Assembly (NCBI GenBank): GCA_000320545.1
Contig: ADNK01002760.1
Coordinates: 1-50,666 of the forward strand
DNA: 50,666 bases
From: Bigelowiella natans CCMP2755
Lineage: Eukaryota > Cercozoa > Chlorarachniophyceae
Direction: 5' to 3'
Below, in pieces: positions 46,545-50,666 of the stretch (position 1 is its first letter; the number at the start of each line of letters is the position of its first letter). Position numbers and translations under genes: made by a program. The notes beneath the pieces are model-generated. The model saw nothing but the letters and a program-made list of their open reading frames with translations, made no database searches and had not been told where the DNA came from.

Positions 46545-49500
46545 TCATCGCTTTCGGAACTTCACCAACCACCAGGTAATAGATTCCTCTCTAACCTTAT
46601 CTCCTTTGTCGCTTACCCAGAACTCACCTTCGTCCTTAGGTTCGTGTCCATACCAGCCCTCTGCATCAAGGTCCCCCAGGACCTTATACCAGTGCTCAAA
46701 GGGTAAGTCGGGAACAGCTAGGTAGAGTAGCTGATATTTTCCGTCCTTTATTTTCATAGCTACCCTCTCCATATTTCGTAATCCAGGGTAGCCTAGATAG
46801 ACAATCTTCATGCGCCAATCGTCGTTCACCCTGACCTTATTGTTTCCATATTCCACATCGAACTTAGGTCGGGGTCCTAAACAAGGCATTGCTCGCTCCC
46901 ACACAGTAGGGTTTACTTTAACATCCTCTAGGAGCTTCTCACCGATATCATAATTCTTTAGGTGACTGATGTGGCGCAAGGTGACCCTGTTCCCATCATA
47001 GATGTAGTACTGCTTCCTCCCCTTCCTCTCGGTAACCTTTGCAACGCCACCCCAGAAGGGGTCTTGTTTATTTCTCGATCTCAGATTTACCTTGGCCCTA
47101 ACATACTGTCCTTCCTTTAGAACTCGGCCATCGTACGGGACCTTCTCGTCTTCGCTCTCGGTATCGTCGTCGTTGTCGTCGCCTTCTTCCCTCTCCTTAT
47201 CCTTGATACCTCCCCCAGACGTGAAGGTGTCGTTTACTAACCCTTGTATCTTGTCTGGTGTGGTGCTATTTATCCTGCTTAGGTTGGCCAAGGTGCGGTG
47301 GAGTCGCTCTACCTTGGAGTTGGACTGGGCATAGTATACAGGTGAGGCATCAATATTAGGGTGTGGTAGCTGTAGAAGAGAGGTCTCATTATCCACATGT
47401 AACTTCTTTGGTATCTTGTTTATGCTAACTTCATCAGGGATAGCCTGGAGCTCAGACTCCCAGGTACGGTAGCAGTTAGTAAGCCTCTGCTTATATAAGC
47501 CTTTGTTCTTCTTAGCAACGTTGACCTTGATAATCTTTTTAACCCAGCACTTTCCAGTGGCCACATCAACGAAGGTAAGGTAGTGATAGCCATCGTACTT
47601 ATAAACATCAATTTGCACGATATCTAAGAAGTTCCTTGCTTTGATTTTCTTAGATGCACGGCTCTTGCTGGACTCCTTGGTGGCGACGCCTGCCGCCTTC
47701 AAGCTGGAGCACCTGCAGCCACGCAGGTATGTCCTTATCTCTTTTAGCTTGTAGGGCCAGTAGTAATGGTAGAGTAGAGCAGTGATATGGTTTTCTCCTA
47801 CGTGTGCAGGTCCATGGGCGGTAAAGAGAAGGGCTCCCCTGGTCCGCCGTGGCACGTAGGTACGCCTAACATTATTAGTGTATACATATATCCTATCACT
47901 AAGTACCTCATGCTTGTGTTTGTATTTATCCAGGTGTTCTTGAAGGTGCTGGAGCTCCTCTGGCTCAGGCAGGAAGTCGCCGTCCTCGAAGGTAATCGCG
48001 TTAACCATAGGGGTGACCTGGGTAGGGACTTTCTTTTCGAACAGCCTGCTGAAATAGTCAGCAAGCTGCTTGTCTCCTGGTGCGTAGACCACTGTCCTCT
48101 TGTCCCTAAACTCTTCCGTGTCCGCCCTCATAGCTGCATACTCATCGTTAGGCGCTTCGAGCTTGCGGTCGATGCCTAGGAGGGGCTTGTGGTCAGTCAT
48201 TAAGGTGAAGCTGGGCACCGACAGCAGGTAGTATCTTAGTTTCCTCTGCGCCTCAGTCATGGCTTTATACTCTCCTTTTGTAGGGCTGTACTTGGCCTCA
48301 GCTGCTGTGCAGGCCCTGCCCCACACCCGTATGATCTGCTGGTCTTGGGTAAGTACAGCAGCCATACCTAGCTTAGACCAGTCTGTCCATAGGGTAGCTG
48401 GTCTAGTAGTGTCTAGCTTAGCATTCAATAGGGTGTTGCTGCATAACTTTATTAGGTTATCGAAGTGGGCATCAAGGCCAGCCTTGGCCCACACCTTAGC
48501 GAAGCTGAGGCCTACAGAGTTCTCCTTCCGGTAAGCAGTAGTAAAAGCAGCTGCAGTCCTAGCGTAGGTAGGGGAGAACCTACGTAGTATCCAAGCTGCA
48601 GTCTGCAAGAATGACTTTAACTCCTTTGCATTCTTAGGTTTAGGGGCTTGCTGTAGTGCTGCTACTTTCTCGGGGTTTGGGGTGATGCGGCCTTGCTCCA
48701 GGTAATATCCACACCACTTGATTCTTGTAGCTAGGAATGTACACTTCTGCAGTCTAATAGTAAAACCGAAGTGTGCAAACCTAATAAATATATTTTCCAG
48801 GAGGAAGATCTGAGCGACGACTGTGTTGGTACATATTATGTCATCATCCACATACACAAACACAAACACCCACAACACAGACGCCATCCCATCATGTGTG
48901 TATGCCCTGTAGTTCTGACTACTGAACGCATCCCCTGATATGCTTAGGCCGTAAGGGAATACGACGAAGTGCCACTTCCTGTGCCTGCTGGAGAACGCGG
49001 TAATGGGGCGGGAGGTTTTGTGGATGGGTGTCTGCATGTATGATTCATTTTTATCTAGGGAAGAGTAGTATTTGTATCCTATGACGTGTTCAATAACGTC
49101 ATCTATCCTTGGTGTAGGTGTCTGGATCCTCTTTATTACTCGGTTGTGGCGGATGAAGTTGTGCGCCAGGCGGAAGAAAGGGTAAGTAGGTTTCTTAGCT
49201 AGCACATGTCTCACGTTCCATGGTGAGTTGCTTGGCTCTATCTTCCCTTCCTTTGCCCATTCATTGATCTGCCACTCTATCTTTTCCCAGTCCGCTTCCG
49301 GTCGCCTATGTTCTGGGTCATTGATGATGCACTCTTCGTATCCCTTCTTTAGCTCGATCTTTACTGGGGTAAGCTTGCTGGAGGGCTTCGTCGTCGGCTT
49401 GGTGATGTCAGAGTACTTCTCGTTTAATATTTTATTAATGTACTTTTTGCCTTTGTCGATATCCCAATCATCAGCTGGGGGGGTCTTGTCCAGTAGCTCC

Positions 49501-50615
49501 GTTATCTGTCGGATGGTCTTGCCGGGGTTCTTCTTCCGTAGCTCGGTAGGTGTAGGTAGCTTGTTGTCCGCTAGGTCCATAAACTCTAACGCATTAACGC
49601 TTGACTCAGAGGTCCACTCGTCAAGCCGTATCATGTTCTGGCTGATGGTCCTGCCTGACTTCTTTGGCAACTTAGCAAAGTATATCTTGTGATTGTAGAA
49701 TGATATGATCCCCCCTAATTTTTCTAGGGCATCCTGTCCGAGGAGTAGTTCCATGGATAAAGTCATGGCTACTCGGGTCTTGATTTGGGTCTCCGCGTCG
49801 CTGCCAGGTATCTGTAGCTTTAGCATTAGCTCACCGACGGTCTTCATGGAAGAGCTTCCGTCTGCTTGAGCATATTTACGTTCTTTCTTAGTCACTTGAT
49901 CCAATAGTCCTAACCTTCTTACTGTGCTTAGGCTTATGAAGGACTTCGGCATGCTGCCACTATCCCAAAGGGCAGGTAGTTTCTTGTAGTCTCCGTAGCT
50001 GTCTTTAACTTTAACCTTGGTCATAGCAACTTTGATAGTCCTGTTAGCGTCTTCGTCATTAATGTTGCATACTCCTAAGTTCTTTATGTCGTCTAGGGTC
50101 ATGGGCTTGTCTTGGTCCTGCGTTGCTGGTACTGCTGTCTTCGTCGGCGCCTGCTTAAGGTGATCTAATATTCCGTTTATCTGCTGCTGTATAGCATTGA
50201 TACTGTTCTGCTTTTTGTTCTTATATTTATTGTTCTTCCCGTTGTTGCTGCCTTGCCATTTGCTGTTGTTATATCCTTGTCCTCTGCCTTTCTTTCTCTT
50301 TAACTTCTCGTAGTGTTCGTTGAGCTGCCTGATCGTCATCCTGGGTCGTCCTTCTTTCCTGTCTCTGCAGTCTTTAGCGGTGTGTTTCCCTTTACGTGAG
50401 CAGTATCCGCAACGTCGGTTACCTTCCCTGTCCTTGTACCAGTCTCGCTGCGGCTTAATAGCGTTAATGTTTCCTATGCCAGGTACCTTAGGGCTGGTAA
50501 ACTTGCGGTCCTGCTCCTGCTCGCGTAGGGATATAGCCTGCACTGCTGCCTCCATCGTGGTGTAGCCTTTCTCCGTAACGTAAGTGGATCCTTTATCTTT
50601 ACTTGAACTCTTCAA
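46545..50615 (-). CDS. Ty3/gypsy Pol polyprotein with nucleocapsid zinc knuckle
   Basis: 1356 codons; the start is not certain because the frame begins at a TTG after a stop, with gag in another frame upstream. Numbering from 50615: zinc knuckle C69-C72-H78-C83 (C-x2-C-x5-H-x4-C, one residue longer than the usual x4), basic Asn/Lys linker, aspartic protease with D-S-G at 218-220 and LLLGQDALEKLGG at about 290-302, reverse transcriptase with LD at 520-521, FPYGLS at 553-558 and YVDD at 588-591, RNase H with D745, E782, D808 and D853, integrase zinc-binding His934/His938 and Cys967/Cys969, and the integrase core D1003, D1075, E1103. The D-E spacing of 27 is shorter than the common 35. After residue 1160 comes an SH3-like part and an uncharacterised Trp-rich C-terminus ending WWLVKFRKR. 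No stops or frameshifts are seen within it. Confidence 0.93.
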   Translation of the reverse strand: MKSSSKDKGSTYVTEKGYTTMEAAVQAISLREQEQDRKFTSPKVPGIGNINAIKPQRDWYKDREGNRRCGYCSRKGKHTAKDCRDRKEGRPRMTIRQLNEHYEKLKRKKGRGQGYNNSKWQGSNNGKNNKYKNKKQNSINAIQQQINGILDHLKQAPTKTAVPATQDQDKPMTLDDIKNLGVCNINDEDANRTIKVAMTKVKVKDSYGDYKKLPALWDSGSMPKSFISLSTVRRLGLLDQVTKKERKYAQADGSSSMKTVGELMLKLQIPGSDAETQIKTRVAMTLSMELLLGQDALEKLGGIISFYNHKIYFAKLPKKSGRTISQNMIRLDEWTSESSVNALEFMDLADNKLPTPTELRKKNPGKTIRQITELLDKTPPADDWDIDKGKKYINKILNEKYSDITKPTTKPSSKLTPVKIELKKGYEECIINDPEHRRPEADWEKIEWQINEWAKEGKIEPSNSPWNVRHVLAKKPTYPFFRLAHNFIRHNRVIKRIQTPTPRIDDVIEHVIGYKYYSSLDKNESYMQTPIHKTSRPITAFSSRHRKWHFVVFPYGLSISGDAFSSQNYRAYTHDGMASVLWVFVFVYVDDDIICTNTVVAQIFLLENIFIRFAHFGFTIRLQKCTFLATRIKWCGYYLEQGRITPNPEKVAALQQAPKPKNAKELKSFLQTAAWILRRFSPTYARTAAAFTTAYRKENSVGLSFAKVWAKAGLDAHFDNLIKLCSNTLLNAKLDTTRPATLWTDWSKLGMAAVLTQDQQIIRVWGRACTAAEAKYSPTKGEYKAMTEAQRKLRYYLLSVPSFTLMTDHKPLLGIDRKLEAPNDEYAAMRADTEEFRDKRTVVYAPGDKQLADYFSRLFEKKVPTQVTPMVNAITFEDGDFLPEPEELQHLQEHLDKYKHKHEVLSDRIYVYTNNVRRTYVPRRTRGALLFTAHGPAHVGENHITALLYHYYWPYKLKEIRTYLRGCRCSSLKAAGVATKESSKSRASKKIKARNFLDIVQIDVYKYDGYHYLTFVDVATGKCWVKKIIKVNVAKKNKGLYKQRLTNCYRTWESELQAIPDEVSINKIPKKLHVDNETSLLQLPHPNIDASPVYYAQSNSKVERLHRTLANLSRINSTTPDKIQGLVNDTFTSGGGIKDKEREEGDDNDDDTESEDEKVPYDGRVLKEGQYVRAKVNLRSRNKQDPFWGGVAKVTERKGRKQYYIYDGNRVTLRHISHLKNYDIGEKLLEDVKVNPTVWERAMPCLGPRPKFDVEYGNNKVRVNDDWRMKIVYLGYPGLRNMERVAMKIKDGKYQLLYLAVPDLPFEHWYKVLGDLDAEGWYGHEPKDEGEFWVSDKGDKVREESITWWLVKFRKR

Positions 50616-50666
50616 ACCTTGGCCTGATCATCACCTGTGTTGTAATTAAAATCATGTAGTTCGTCC
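46545..50666 (-). mobile_element. Ty3/gypsy LTR retrotransposon, internal region (5' end cut by window)
   Basis: The internal region of the element runs from the pol stop at 46545 to beyond the right edge. The order protease, reverse transcriptase, RNase H, integrase identifies Ty3/gypsy (Ty1/copia places integrase before RT). The pol frame is intact for 1356 codons, so the copy is probably young. Most of gag, the primer-binding site and the 5' LTR are not in the window. At about 50.61-50.66 kb another minus-strand frame (DELHDFNYNTGDDQAKV then stop) looks like the end of gag in a frame different from pol. Confidence 0.9.

Noticed and set aside
47092-50565. Plus-strand ORFs within the pol region
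   Set aside because: Antisense shadows of the 1356-codon pol frame.

Overview
The window looks like nuclear DNA of an intron-rich eukaryote, probably a protist or alga. No prokaryotic signals (operons, Shine-Dalgarno sites) are visible. Coding sequence is mostly split into short exons of about 30-300 bases with GT...AG introns. Introns and spacers are full of simple repeats: (TA)n, (AC)n, trinucleotides and C tracts of 15-23 bases. I cannot name the species. Most gene models below were assembled by hand from splice signals, reading phase and protein-family resemblance; none has been checked by alignment.

Layout, left to right. 1-8.1 kb: weak evidence only, namely exons of an unidentified minus-strand gene (3131-4721) and of an unidentified plus-strand membrane protein (6528-8064). 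8.1-11.5 kb: an intronless small heat-shock protein (10088-10813) with a heat-shock element upstream (9805-9822), inside an island of unusual base composition. 11.9-17.8 kb, minus strand: a 13-exon gene for a 373-residue cysteine-rich type I membrane protein that I do not recognise. 20.0-22.5 kb, minus: an SLC35B nucleotide-sulfate (PAPS-type) transporter. 23.9-24.5 kb, plus: a small three-exon protein. 27.2-30.3 kb, minus: a DUF389 membrane protein with a long disordered N-terminal insert. 30.8-35.2 kb, plus: an EamA/DMT-family transporter. 36.9-40.5 kb, plus: a FAD-dependent oxidoreductase of the DAO family. 41.6-45.6 kb, minus: a complete ABCG half-transporter (639 residues). 46.2 kb to the right edge, minus: a Ty3/gypsy retrotransposon with its 3' LTR (46172-46493), polypurine tract and a 1356-codon pol ORF. 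Its gag and 5' LTR lie outside the window.

At least four of the recognised genes encode multi-pass membrane transporters or channel-like proteins (SLC35B, DUF389, EamA, ABCG), and two more proteins are predicted to be membrane-anchored. No shared pathway is evident. Between genes there are recurrent islands (about 1.6-2.6, 8.5-9.7, 10.8-11.5, 18.1-19.4, 24.6-25.3, 35.3-36.3 and 40.5-41.1 kb) rich in CATG, CTAG and TGCA words. Six exact copies of the palindrome CATGCTAGCATG occur in three of them. The two observations I consider most worth following are the cysteine-rich receptor-like gene and this palindrome-bearing island class.
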